In this document: piece by piece, positions 41,903 to 50,328 of the stretch
Position numbering within the stretch: the stretch's first letter is position 1
How the letters are laid out: each line of letters starts with the position of its first letter
NCBI RefSeq assembly: GCF_023100945.1
Contig: NZ_CP064689.1
Location: 1,594,001 to 1,658,000 of the forward strand
Reading direction: 5' to 3'
Length of the DNA stretch: 64,000 nucleotides
Source of the DNA: Bradyrhizobium sp. 200
GTDB lineage: Bacteria > Pseudomonadota > Alphaproteobacteria > Rhizobiales > Xanthobacteraceae
The notes under the pieces: generated by a model
Told to the model about the DNA's origin: nothing
Database searches by the model: none
What the model saw: only the letters and a program-made list of their open reading frames with translations
Program-made: the position numbers and the translations under genes

Positions 41903-43249
41903 ATGAGCCGCAAATATTTCGGTACCGACGGGATTCGGGGCCGCGCCAATGGTTTGATCACGCCGGAGCTCGCGCTCAAGGTGGGGCAGGCGGCCGGCCT
42001 GGTGTTCCAGCGCGGCGAGCATCGCCACCGCGTCGTCATCGGCAAGGACACCCGTCTCTCCGGCTACATGATCGAATACGCGATGGTGGCCGGCTTCACC
42101 TCGGTCGGCATGGATGTGCTGCTGCTCGGCCCGATGCCGACGCCGGCGGTCGCGATGCTCACCAAGTCGATGCGTGCCGATCTCGGCGTGATGATTTCAG
42201 CTTCGCACAATCTGTTCGAGGACAACGGCATCAAGCTGTTCGGCCCGCAGGGCTTCAAGCTTTCCGACGATGTCGAAAAGCAGATCGAGCAATTGCTCGA
42301 CGAGCCGATCGACCGTCGCCTGGCGCAGAGCGCCAGCCTCGGGCGCGCCCGCCGCATCGACGGCGTGCATGACCGCTATATCGAATTCGCCAAGCGCACG
42401 CTGCCGCGCGAGCTCTCGCTCGACGGCCTGCGCGTGGTGATCGATTGCGCGCACGGCGCCGCCTACAAGGTGGTGCCGGAAGCGCTGTGGGAATTGGGCG
42501 CCGACGTCATCGCCATCGGCGTCGAACCCGACGGTTTCAACATCAACAAGGAATGCGGCTCGACCTCGCCGGAGGCGCTGGCGAAAAAGGTGCGCGAGAT
42601 GCGCGCCGATATCGGCATTGCGCTCGACGGCGACGCCGATCGCGTCATCCTGGTCGACGAGCGCGGCCATGTGGTCGACGGCGACCAGTTGCTGGCGGTG
42701 ATCGCGCAAAGCTGGAAGGAAGACGGCCGTCTCGCCAAGCCCGGCATCGTCGCCACCGTGATGTCCAATCTCGGGCTCGAGCGTTTTCTCGAAGGGCAGG
42801 GCCTCGGCATGGTGCGCACGCCGGTCGGTGACCGCTACGTGCTCGAGCAGATGCTGACGCAGGGCTACAATCTCGGCGGCGAGCCCTCGGGCCATATCAT
42901 TCTCTCCGACTACGCCACCACAGGCGACGGCTTCGTCGCCGCGCTGCAGGTGCTGGCCGTGGTGCAGAAGCTTCGCCGTCCGGTGTCGGAAGTCTGCCAC
43001 CGCTTCGATCCGCTGCCGCAGATTCTCAAGAACGTGCGCTATCGCTCCGGCAAGCCGCTCGACCATGCCGAGGTGAAATCGGCGATCATGGACGGCGAGA
43101 ACCGTCTCAACGGCCACGGTCGGCTCCTGGTCCGTTCGTCCGGCACCGAGCCCGTGATCCGCGTGATGGGCGAGGGCGACGATCGCCTTCTGGTCGAGGA
43201 CGTCGTCGATCAGATCGTCAACGCGCTCGGGCATGCCGCGGCGGCATAA
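41903..43249 (+). CDS. glmM: phosphoglucosamine mutase
   Basis: This is a 448-residue enzyme converting glucosamine-6-phosphate to glucosamine-1-phosphate, on the way to UDP-GlcNAc for peptidoglycan and lipopolysaccharide. [16 protein letters not shown] is the N-terminal motif, '[15 protein letters not shown]' contains the phosphoserine (residue 101), 'ALDGDADR' binds Mg, 'GEPSGHIIL' is the sugar-binding loop and '[12 protein letters not shown]' binds phosphate. ATG 41903 gives the usual 448-residue length. ATG 41888 adds five residues. It lies in no operon here, whereas in many bacteria it follows ftsH and folP. Confidence 0.95.
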   Translation: MSRKYFGTDGIRGRANGLITPELALKVGQAAGLVFQRGEHRHRVVIGKDTRLSGYMIEYAMVAGFTSVGMDVLLLGPMPTPAVAMLTKSMRADLGVMISASHNLFEDNGIKLFGPQGFKLSDDVEKQIEQLLDEPIDRRLAQSASLGRARRIDGVHDRYIEFAKRTLPRELSLDGLRVVIDCAHGAAYKVVPEALWELGADVIAIGVEPDGFNINKECGSTSPEALAKKVREMRADIGIALDGDADRVILVDERGHVVDGDQLLAVIAQSWKEDGRLAKPGIVATVMSNLGLERFLEGQGLGMVRTPVGDRYVLEQMLTQGYNLGGEPSGHIILSDYATTGDGFVAALQVLAVVQKLRRPVSEVCHRFDPLPQILKNVRYRSGKPLDHAEVKSAIMDGENRLNGHGRLLVRSSGTEPVIRVMGEGDDRLLVEDVVDQIVNALGHAAAA

Positions 43250-43387
43250 GCGCGTTTATTCCGACAGTTGGGGATCGCTGATCGGCGGTGCGGCAACGCA
43301 TCGCAGCCATAAGCTATTGATGCTGGTCGCAACGATGGCCCGGCCCTAGAACACGAGCCGTTGCCCGTCCGCGAGTCCTTTTCGGAA

Positions 43388-44668
43388 ATGCGCCCCTTGA
43401 ACAAGCCCGTCATCGTCTCGGAGGAAACGTCGACCCCGCCGGTCGTCGTGCAGGATGCGACGCCGGGCCTCGCCGCCAAGACAGCTATCAAGGCGGCTGC
43501 GGTCGGGCCGGCCTATGTCGTGCTGACCGGAATCAGCTTCTCGCATTTCCTCAACGACACCATGCAGTCGCTGATTGCTTCCGTCTATCCGATCCTGAAA
43601 GACGCTTACGCGCTGGACTATTCGCAGATCGGCATGATCACGCTGGCGTTCCAGTTCACCGCGTCGCTGCTGCAGCCCGTCGTCGGGCATTTCACCGACA
43701 AGAAGGCGCAGCCGTTCTCGCTCGCGATCGGCATGGGCTTCACCTTCTTCGGATTGCTGCTGCTGAGCGTTGCGCATCTCTATCCCATCATCCTGGTCGC
43801 AGCCGCTTTGGTCGGGCTTGGCTCGGCGGTGTTCCATCCGGAGTCGGCGCGGATCGCGCGCCTCGCTTCGGGCGGCCGGTATGGAATGGCGCAATCGGTG
43901 TTTCAGCTCGGCGGCAGTTTCGGCACGTCGATGGGGCCGGTGCTGGCGGCGTTGATCGTGGTGCCGTTCGGCCAGCCCTCGATCGCCTGGTTTTCATCGA
44001 TCGCGTTTCTGGCGATCGTGATCCTGTGGCGGATCGGCGCCTGGTACAAGCCGCAGATCGTGACAAAGAAGTCGGCCGCGGTGGAACGTCATCCGGACCT
44101 GCCGGATTCCCGGCGCGTAAAGATTGCGCTCGCGGTGCTGGTCGCCCTGCTGTTCTCGAAACAGCTCTACGTGTCGAGCCTGTCGAGCTATTACATCTTC
44201 TATCTGATCGACAAGTTTCAGGTGTCGACGCAAGCAGCCCAATTCTACCTCTTTCTCTTTCTGGCGGCCAACGCGGCGGGTGCGTTCTTCGGCGGGCCGC
44301 TCGGCGACCGCTTCGGCCGCAAATACATCATCTGGTTCTCGATCCTCGGCGCGCTGCCGTTCACGCTGGCGCTGCCGTATGCGGGTCTCGCCGGCAGCGC
44401 CGTGCTGACGGTGTTCATCGGCCTCATCCTCTCGTCGGCAACGTCGTCGATCATCGTGTTCGCGCAGGAACTGATGCCGCACCGCTTCGGGATGATCTCG
44501 GGCGTGTTCTTCGGCGTTGCCTTCGGCATCGGCGGACTTGGCGCAGCCGTGCTCGGCAAGCTCGCCGACCACACCGGGATTGCCTTCGTCTATCACCTCT
44601 GCGCGTTCCTGCCTGCGCTCGGCCTGCTCGCGGTGTTCCTGCCGAAGATGCCGAGGCACGTACGTTAA
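43388..44668 (+). CDS. MFS transporter, fosmidomycin-resistance (Fsr) type
   Basis: This is a 426-residue protein with 12 hydrophobic segments. 'ISFSHFLNDTMQSLIASVYP' is the start of helix 1 in the Fsr family (E. coli fosmidomycin resistance). 'GVGHFTDKK' and 'GSAVFHPESARIARLASGGR' are the loop 2-3 and helix 4-5 motifs, and 'GGPLGDRFGRKYIIW' is the repeated MFS loop motif in the second half. It is an inner-membrane efflux carrier, likely for small toxic or signal molecules. ATG 43388 is preferred over the upstream TTG at 43361. Single gene. Confidence 0.85.
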   Translation: MRPLNKPVIVSEETSTPPVVVQDATPGLAAKTAIKAAAVGPAYVVLTGISFSHFLNDTMQSLIASVYPILKDAYALDYSQIGMITLAFQFTASLLQPVVGHFTDKKAQPFSLAIGMGFTFFGLLLLSVAHLYPIILVAAALVGLGSAVFHPESARIARLASGGRYGMAQSVFQLGGSFGTSMGPVLAALIVVPFGQPSIAWFSSIAFLAIVILWRIGAWYKPQIVTKKSAAVERHPDLPDSRRVKIALAVLVALLFSKQLYVSSLSSYYIFYLIDKFQVSTQAAQFYLFLFLAANAAGAFFGGPLGDRFGRKYIIWFSILGALPFTLALPYAGLAGSAVLTVFIGLILSSATSSIIVFAQELMPHRFGMISGVFFGVAFGIGGLGAAVLGKLADHTGIAFVYHLCAFLPALGLLAVFLPKMPRHVR

Positions 44669-45002
44669 GGTACGTACGTTGAGGCACGCGCGTTGAGCGC
44701 GGCCTGCGGATTCCCGCAAGCGCGCGAGAGCGCCGCGGGCAGCATCAACGAAATCTTAACGCCGCGAAGGCGCGCGGATTTCTCTCAACACATCGTTAGG
44801 ATTGTGCGGCAGTGTCCGCCATTCCTCGTGTCGCAGATGCACCATCACGCGCGTCGCAAATAGCGCTGCGAAAAGTAAGCGGTTGTCAACCTTAATAATT
44901 AGGGTTAAGCGCCGCTTAAGCATTTGATGCCATCGTCCGTCCGTGAGTTTTTGAAGTGGGGCCGTTTGCAGTCAGCCTCACCGGACAAAAGGACGGAAGC
45001 CC
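44669..45002. other. 334-bp intergenic stretch upstream of the beta-barrel gene
   Basis: It is more AT-rich than flanking genes, with repeats of TTAA. No frame is supported. It begins with the direct repeat of GTACGT-like bases at 44658-44690 (CACGTACGTTAAGGTACGTA). It should hold the promoter and 5' leader of the outer-membrane protein gene at 45003. Confidence 0.5.
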
Positions 45003-45830
45003 ATGCGTAGCGTTAAGTCTTTCATTGCCGCCGGTGCGGCCACATTGTTGTCCCAGGCGGCGTTTGCTGCCGACATGGCCATTGCGCCTCCTCCATATGC
45101 GCCCCCGGTGGTCGAGGATTTCGGCGGCTGGTATCTGCGCGGCGACATCGGCTTCAGCAATCAGCGCGTCGATCGTTTGAACAACGCGCGCGACATCACC
45201 CTTACGTCGTCGTTGCAGACGAACAATTTCAACACCGCCGGCATCTTCGGCCTCGGCGTCGGGTACAAGGTCAACAACTGGTTCCGCGCTGACGTTACCG
45301 GTGAGTACCGCGGCAATTCGCAGTTCCATGGCACCGACCGCATCACCTATACGGGCGGCGTCGGCATCGACACCTACCACGCCACCAAGAACGAGTGGGT
45401 CGTTCTCGCCAACGCCTATGTCGATCTCGGCACCTGGTGGTGCATCACCCCGTTCATCGGCGCCGGCGTTGGCGGTGCGCGGGTCGCGATCAACGGCTTC
45501 ACCGACGCAGGCATTGCCAATGAGGGTGCCGGCGCGCTGCCGGGTCTCGCCTACGCCGACAACGTGTCGAAGTGGAATCTTGCCTGGGCGGTCCATGCCG
45601 GTCTCGCCTACAAGGTCACGCCGAACTTCACCGTCGAACTTGCCTATCGTTACCTCGACATGGGCGACGGCCTGACCGGCGACCTGCGGACCTTCGACGG
45701 CAGCGGTGTCAACACCATCAACCCGATGACCTTCAAGAACCTCACCTCGCATGACCTGAAGCTCGGCGTGCGCTGGGATCTGACCAGCCCGGAAGTTTAC
45801 GCGCCGCCGCCGCTGATCCGCAAAGGTTAA
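45003..45830 (+). CDS. outer-membrane beta-barrel protein (Omp31/porin-like)
   Basis: This is a 275-residue protein. The signal peptide is MRSVKSFIAAGAATLLSQAA (cleaved after AFA, about residue 22) and is followed by 'DMAIAPPPYAPPVVEDFGGW'. Alternating beta-strand patterns run to 'HDLKLGVRWDLTSPEVYAPP'. 'GGWYLRGDIGFSNQ', 'GVGYKVNNWFRADVTGEYRG' and 'ELAYRYLDMGDGL' fit the 8-stranded Omp31/OmpA-like surface antigens of Rhizobiales. ATG 45003 has AGGACGG upstream. A strong terminator follows at 45860-45895. Localisation: outer membrane. Confidence 0.85.
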   Translation: MRSVKSFIAAGAATLLSQAAFAADMAIAPPPYAPPVVEDFGGWYLRGDIGFSNQRVDRLNNARDITLTSSLQTNNFNTAGIFGLGVGYKVNNWFRADVTGEYRGNSQFHGTDRITYTGGVGIDTYHATKNEWVVLANAYVDLGTWWCITPFIGAGVGGARVAINGFTDAGIANEGAGALPGLAYADNVSKWNLAWAVHAGLAYKVTPNFTVELAYRYLDMGDGLTGDLRTFDGSGVNTINPMTFKNLTSHDLKLGVRWDLTSPEVYAPPPLIRKG

Positions 45831-45859
45831 TCGCGACCTTCCTTCGTTAACGACTTCCG

Positions 45860-45895
45860 AACGGCGCGGGGCATCTCCCGCGCCGTTTGCTTTTT
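45860..45895 (+). terminator. rho-independent terminator after the beta-barrel gene
   Basis: AACGGCGCGGG, loop GCATCT, CCCGCGCCGTT: a 10-bp GC-rich stem followed by TGCTTTTT. It lies 30 bp after the stop codon at 45830. Confidence 0.8.
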
Positions 45896-46043
45896 GCGCA
45901 TCGCGACGCAGGGCTGCGACCGCGCGAATATGTTTGGCGACTTTCCGACAAGATTGCGCCCAATCGGTGCGCGCGACAACGATTGGTTAAGGTTAACAGG
46001 CGATGATCAGCGCAAGTTCAGGGTGTGCTGATGGAGCGTTGCG

Positions 46044-46862
46044 ATGCGTCGATTGTTGCTGGTGGCTGTGATGTGCGGGGCGGTAAGCGGCGCTCAGGCG
46101 GCTGACATGCCGGATTTTCCGGTTCTCCGCGGCAGCTTCACTGACGGGCCGAGCATAGTGAACTGGCAAGGCGGCTATATCGGCGGACATGCCGCTTATG
46201 GCACCTCCAACATGAATTTTGCGAATTCGACGACGAACATCGTGGCGCGCCTCCTGGACGGCACGGAGATGGAGAGCGTCCAGCGAATATCGGACTGGCC
46301 GATCATGGGAAAAGCTTCGTCCCACGGAGAGGGGTTCGGCGGATTCGTCGGCTACAACTTCCAGTGGACCGACGTCGTCGTAGGCGTTGAACTGAATTAC
46401 ACGCACGGCAAGTTCGGCGGCTCGCAGACCGGCAGCATGTCGCGGTTCTTCACGCTTCCTTCCGGGTACACCGTTAGCGCCACCAATGAAGGGACTGCGC
46501 GGATGAATATTTCCGACATGGGAACGCTTCGCGTCCGCGGCGGCTACGCGTATGGCTCGTTCCTCCCTTATATGTTTGCCGGCATCGCGCTCGGACAGGC
46601 CGATATCATTCGCACCGCCCGTGTTTTCGGAACTCAGGTCAATCCGGCCGCAGCGCCGGGATTCCAGAACGTACCGTTCGATGTCAGCGCAACCGACGGC
46701 CAGTATAGCCATTTGATCTACGGCTACTCGTTCGGCATCGGCACCGAAGTAATGCTGATATCGGGCCTCTTTTTGCGCGCGGAATGGGAGTACGTGCGCT
46801 TTGCCACTTCGATTGACACCAGCATCAACACGGTCCGCGCCGGCCTCGGCTACAAATTCTGA
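46044..46862 (+). CDS. outer-membrane beta-barrel protein, second
   Basis: This is a 272-residue protein with a signal peptide (MRRLLLVAVMCGAVSGAQAA, cleaved before DMPDF). 'WQGGYIGGHAAYGTSNMNFA' is the first strand typical of outer-membrane beta-barrels of bradyrhizobia. Later strands include 'GFVGYNFQWTDVVVGVELNY' and 'YGYSFGIGTEVMLISGLFLR', and the C-terminal 'NTVRAGLGYKF' ends in Phe, the signature for BAM-mediated insertion. Not clearly related in sequence to the barrel at 45003. Predicted outer membrane. Its 3' end is 80 bp from a GST gene. Confidence 0.82.
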   Translation: MRRLLLVAVMCGAVSGAQAADMPDFPVLRGSFTDGPSIVNWQGGYIGGHAAYGTSNMNFANSTTNIVARLLDGTEMESVQRISDWPIMGKASSHGEGFGGFVGYNFQWTDVVVGVELNYTHGKFGGSQTGSMSRFFTLPSGYTVSATNEGTARMNISDMGTLRVRGGYAYGSFLPYMFAGIALGQADIIRTARVFGTQVNPAAAPGFQNVPFDVSATDGQYSHLIYGYSFGIGTEVMLISGLFLRAEWEYVRFATSIDTSINTVRAGLGYKF

Positions 46863-46942
46863 TCCTGTCGCGGCGGCGCCGATGAGCGCCGTTGACAGAT
46901 TTGCCGCCGCCTGTTGCAGTGTCGCCCTAACGAGGGCGGCGC

Positions 46943-47533
46943 ATGAAGGTCTACGGCGATACCAATTCCGGCAATTGCCTGAAGGTGAAGTGGGTGTGCG
47001 ATCATCTCGCGCTGCCCTACACCTGGATAGCGGTCGATACGCTCAAGGGCGAGACGCGCACCGCGGAGTTCCTAAAGCTCAATAGCGCCGGCCAGGTGCC
47101 GACGGTCGAATTCGACGACGGCCGCACGCTGGCGCAATCCAACGCGATCATCCGCTATCTCGCCCGGGGTTCCCGCCTCATTCCATCCGACGCGTTCGCG
47201 GCAGGGAAGATGGACGAGTGGCTGTTCTGGGAGCAATACAGCCATGAGCCCCATATCGCCGTCTGCCGCTTCCTGATGTTCTATTTGAAGAAGCCGGCCT
47301 CCGATCTCGATCCCGACAAGGTCAAGCGCGGCTACGCGGCGCTGGCGCGGATGGAGCACCAGCTCGCCATCACGCCTTTTCTGGTCGGCGACGCCGTCAC
47401 GCTCGCCGACATATCGCTCTTGGCCTATACCCGCGTGGCGCATGAGGGGGGCTTTCATCTCGACGGCTATGCGGCGGTGCGCCGCTGGATCGGCGAGGTC
47501 GAAAAATTTCTCGGCCTGCCGCCGTCGCCCTGA
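46943..47533 (+). CDS. glutathione S-transferase family protein
   Basis: This is a 196-residue protein. The thioredoxin-like domain is MKVYGDTNSGNCLKVKWVCD with 'FLKLNSAGQVPTVEFDDG' and 'LAQSNAIIRYLARGSRL' (Gln-Ser pair contacting glutathione). The helical domain has 'TPFLVGDAVTLADISLLAYT' and ends 'GEVEKFLGLPPSP'. 'NSGNCLKVKW' puts Ser/Asn-Cys where the catalytic residue lies. It resembles the GST at 29218-29871 in layout. Substrate unknown. Start ATG 46943. Upstream is the second beta-barrel gene, downstream a hypothetical gene. Confidence 0.85.
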   Translation: MKVYGDTNSGNCLKVKWVCDHLALPYTWIAVDTLKGETRTAEFLKLNSAGQVPTVEFDDGRTLAQSNAIIRYLARGSRLIPSDAFAAGKMDEWLFWEQYSHEPHIAVCRFLMFYLKKPASDLDPDKVKRGYAALARMEHQLAITPFLVGDAVTLADISLLAYTRVAHEGGFHLDGYAAVRRWIGEVEKFLGLPPSP

Positions 47534-47590
47534 AGTCTCCAGACTTCGGGCTCAAAGAAAAGATCCATTAAAGCCTCGAGCATCCGACCC

Positions 47591-47983
47591 ATGCCCAAAT
47601 ACCGCCCGATTGAGCAACCCATCGCGATCGAAACCAGCCTCGGCGATCTCACCAACCTGGTCTTGAGGATCCGGGCATTGGTGGCCGACTTCTCGATTCC
47701 CGGCGAGGATCAGCGCGCTCTTCGCGTTGAGTTCGAGAGCGTCGAGATGATCCGAATACTGGATGAGATGGCCTTGAGCACAGAGGCCGAGGATACGCCA
47801 AATGAAGGTCTGTCGGCCCATCATTTCGCATTTCTGGTCGATGGCGCGCGCTTTTGGAATCAGCAATCCGAGGCATTCAAGATGGTTTTCGCCAAGGCGC
47901 GGCATTTTCGGTTCATCACGGGGTGGACCTGTCTGGATGTGATTGCGGCCGGCGAACCCAAACTAACCGTCGTCCAGGTTTGA
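47591..47983 (+). CDS. hypothetical protein, 130 residues
   Basis: MPKYRPIEQPIAIETSLGDL opens a soluble alpha/beta protein with 'TNLVLRIRALVADFSIPGED', 'RALRVEFESVEMIRILDEMA' and 'GARFWNQQSEAFKMVFAKAR'. It has no signal peptide, metal motif or recognisable domain. A start at ATG 47591 is supported by continuity with real codon use, with no good Shine-Dalgarno visible. It lies between a GST gene and a GNAT gene, all rightward with gaps of 50-60 bp, so they could share a transcript. Confidence 0.55.
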   Translation: MPKYRPIEQPIAIETSLGDLTNLVLRIRALVADFSIPGEDQRALRVEFESVEMIRILDEMALSTEAEDTPNEGLSAHHFAFLVDGARFWNQQSEAFKMVFAKARHFRFITGWTCLDVIAAGEPKLTVVQV

Positions 47984-48029
47984 ATGGCGAGGCCGGCGGA
48001 GTAGACAGTGCAATGATCCTGGAGAGACG

Positions 48030-48500
48030 ATGAGTGGCGTGGCGCGTTTGATTATCCGCCGTGCGCGCCGCGAGGACGTCGGCGCCATCATCGCGATGCT
48101 TGCGGACGATCCGCTCGGCGGGCCCCGTGAGCAGATCGAGGATCCGTTGCCGCAATCCTATTTCACGGCATTCGAGCAGATCGTACGCGACCCGAACATT
48201 CAGCTCGTCGTCGCCGAGGACGGCGAGGGCGCCGCGGTCGGTTGTCTGCAGCTCTGCATCCTGCCGGGGCTGAGCTCGCAGGGCGCCTCGCGCGGCCTGA
48301 TCGAGGATGTCCGCGTCGCCAAGCACTGCCGCAGCCGTGGCATCGGCGAGCAGATGGTGCAGTGGGCGGTTGCGGAAGCGCGGGGCAGGGGATGCAAAGT
48401 GGTAGAATTGCTGACGCATCATACCCGCGTCGATGCGCAGCGATTTTACGAGCGGCTGGGCTTTGCGCGCAGCCATGTCGGCATGACCTTGCGATTTTGA
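48030..48500 (+). CDS. GNAT-family N-acetyltransferase
   Basis: This is a 156-residue protein. The GNAT fold runs from 'LIIRRARREDVGAIIAMLAD' through 'IQLVVAEDGEGAAVGCLQLC', 'ASRGLIEDVRVAKHCRSRGI' and 'GEQMVQWAVAEARGRGCKVV' to 'AQRFYERLGFARSHVGMTLR'. R-S-R-G-I-G-E-Q is the acetyl-CoA pyrophosphate loop. The C-terminal 'FYERLGF' is typical. It probably acts on a small amine or amino acid. ATG 48030 has a GGAGAGACG site nearby. The downstream repeat-like DNA (48520-48560) separates it from the next gene. Confidence 0.85.
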   Translation: MSGVARLIIRRARREDVGAIIAMLADDPLGGPREQIEDPLPQSYFTAFEQIVRDPNIQLVVAEDGEGAAVGCLQLCILPGLSSQGASRGLIEDVRVAKHCRSRGIGEQMVQWAVAEARGRGCKVVELLTHHTRVDAQRFYERLGFARSHVGMTLRF

Positions 48501-48753
48501 TCGCCGTAGCGTTTCGAGCAAAGCCTGTCCCGCACTTGATGCGGGATGGAATCCGGCTCGCGTAAAGAAAACGCGTCGGAATAAAGATCAACCACTTGGT
48601 TGAAACGAATTTGCGATGAATGCCTGAGGTAGTCGTCACTCTGCGATCCGGTTAACAACCGATAAACTACGCGGGCGTCCGTGATTTTACGGACCGGAAC
48701 GTCTCCGCTATGCCGACGTCTCCCATGGGGCTTGGGCAGCTTGGGGATTTCCG

Positions 48754-48948
48754 ATGAAAAAATATTCGATTGTCCGGATCGGGAGCGAATATGTCGTGCA
48801 GGCCGGAGAGACCAGCATTCTGAAGGTATCGAGCCGGCGGGAGGCGGCCAAACTGGTCACCGATGCCGCCGAACTCCTGCAGCAGGAGCCGGCTGCCGTC
48901 GCGGACGAGCATCCATCAATCGAGCGTGAAGCTCCCGAACTTCCTTGA
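48754..48948 (+). CDS. 64-residue small conserved-looking protein
   Basis: MKKYSIVRIGSEYVVQAGET opens a compact beta/alpha protein with 'SILKVSSRREAAKLVTDAAE' and a C-terminal acidic tail ('EHPSIEREAPELP'). The strand-strand-helix order suggests a small dsRBD-like or ferredoxin-like fold. This is a guess. ATG 48754 lies after GGGGATTTCCG. A near-match to the EcfG promoter (GGAAC at 48697-48701, 16 bp, CGTC at 48718) precedes it, with one mismatch in the -10. The protein family is known to me only as hypothetical in Bradyrhizobium. Confidence 0.6.
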   Translation: MKKYSIVRIGSEYVVQAGETSILKVSSRREAAKLVTDAAELLQQEPAAVADEHPSIEREAPELP

Positions 48949-48959
48949 CGATCGGGCCC

Positions 48960-49027
48960 GATTCCCTTAATGACCGCGGCGGGACACCTCCCCCCAACGG
49001 GAGGCTTACTATCTGGAAGGATAGATC
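48960..49027 (+). ncRNA. serC leader: two hairpins before the serC-serA start (serC RNA motif)
   Basis: CCTCCC (48987-48992) pairs with GGGAGG (48999-49004), and CTATC (49009-49013) with GATAG (49020-49024). The ribosome site GGAAGG lies in the loop of the second hairpin, just before ATG 49028. A conserved 'serC motif' RNA upstream of serC-serA in alphaproteobacteria is known from comparative work. The match here is by position and form, not by an alignment. Confidence 0.6.
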
Positions 49028-50200
49028 ATGACCGTAGCGAAGCCCGCTTCGCGGCCCAACGTGCCGCATTTTTCTTCCGGCCCCTGCGCCAAGCGCCCCG
49101 GCTGGAACCCCCAAAATCTCAAGGACGCAGCCCTCGGCCGCTCGCATCGCGCGAAGGTCGGCAAGGCCAAACTCAAGCTCGCGATCGAACTGACGCGCGA
49201 AGTGCTTGAAGTGCCGGCCGATTACAAGATCGGCATCGTGCCGGCGTCCGATACCGGCGCGGTCGAAATGGCGCTGTGGTCGCTGCTTGGCGCGCGCCCC
49301 GTCACCACGATCGCCTGGGAATCCTTCGGCGAGGGCTGGGTCAGCGATATCGTCAAGGAATTGAAGCTCAAGGACGTCACCAAGCTGCATGCCGGCTATG
49401 GCGATCTTCCCGACCTCTCCAAGGTCGATCAGGCGTCCGACATCGTCTTCACCTGGAACGGCACGACCTCGGGCGTGCGCGTGCCGAACGCCGAGTGGAT
49501 CAGCGCGACCCGCGACGGCCTGACGATTTGCGACGCGACATCGGCCGCCTTCGCGCAGCCGCTCGATTTCGCAAAGCTCGATGTGGTGACGTTCTCCTGG
49601 CAGAAGGCGCTGGGCGGCGAGGCTGCGCACGGCATGCTGATCCTTTCACCGCGCGCGGTGGAGCGGCTGGAGACCTACAAGCCGGCCTGGCCGCTGCCGA
49701 AGATTTTCCGCCTGACCAAGGGCGGCAAGCTCAACCAGGGCATCTTCGAGGGCGAGACCATCAACACGCCGTCGATGCTGTGCGTCGAGGATTATCTCGA
49801 TGCGCTGAACTGGGCGAAATCGATCGGCGGCCTCAAGGCCCTGATCGCGCGCGCCGACGCCAACACCAAGGTGCTGTCGGATTGGAAGGCGAAGACGCCG
49901 TGGATCGATTTCCTGGCAAAGGAATCCTCGATCCGTTCCAACACCTCGGTGTGCCTGAAGTTCACGGACCCCGCGATCACCTCGCTGACGGCGGATGCGC
50001 AGGCCGAGTTCTCCAAGAAGCTGGTCGCACTGGTGGAGAAGGAAGCCGCCGGTTACGACTTCGCCTATTACCGCGATGCGCCCGCGGGCTTGCGGATCTG
50101 GTGCGGCGCCACGGTGGAAGCTTCCGACGTCGCGCTGCTGACGCAGTGGATCGACTGGGCATTCGCCGAGACCAAGGCCGCGTTGCCGAAGGCGGCTTAA
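49028..50200 (+). CDS. serC: phosphoserine aminotransferase
   Basis: This is a 390-residue PLP enzyme making phosphoserine from 3-phosphohydroxypyruvate and glutamate, the second step of serine synthesis, and also acting in PLP synthesis. '[20 protein letters not shown]' is the N-terminal substrate motif, and '[20 protein letters not shown]', '[17 protein letters not shown]' and '[19 protein letters not shown]' (PLP Lys) follow. '[16 protein letters not shown]' is at the end. The alphaproteobacterial form is longer than the E. coli SerC. It precedes serA in a classical pair, separated by an intergenic repeat (50220-50298), and is preceded by the leader RNA. Confidence 0.95.
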   Translation: MTVAKPASRPNVPHFSSGPCAKRPGWNPQNLKDAALGRSHRAKVGKAKLKLAIELTREVLEVPADYKIGIVPASDTGAVEMALWSLLGARPVTTIAWESFGEGWVSDIVKELKLKDVTKLHAGYGDLPDLSKVDQASDIVFTWNGTTSGVRVPNAEWISATRDGLTICDATSAAFAQPLDFAKLDVVTFSWQKALGGEAAHGMLILSPRAVERLETYKPAWPLPKIFRLTKGGKLNQGIFEGETINTPSMLCVEDYLDALNWAKSIGGLKALIARADANTKVLSDWKAKTPWIDFLAKESSIRSNTSVCLKFTDPAITSLTADAQAEFSKKLVALVEKEAAGYDFAYYRDAPAGLRIWCGATVEASDVALLTQWIDWAFAETKAALPKAA

Positions 50201-50219
50201 GTAGCGTTCATCTCATCTT

Positions 50220-50298
50220 CGTCATGGCCGGGCTTGACCCGGCCATCCATCGAAGAAAGCACGATGGACCCGCGGGTCAAGCCCGCGGGTGACGACAT
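50220..50298. repeat. intergenic inverted repeat, family D, between serC and serA
   Basis: CATGGCCGGGCTTGACCCGG (50222-50241), CCATCCATCGAAGAAAGCAC, then ATGGACCCGCGGGTCAAGCC and CGCGGGTGACGAC. The segments CGGGCTTGACCCG and CGGGTCAAGCCCG pair across the element. Placement between two cotranscribed genes could give mRNA stability or attenuation. Confidence 0.65.
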
Positions 50299-50328
50299 AA
50301 ATGCATCGCCCATTAAGGGATTAATCAA

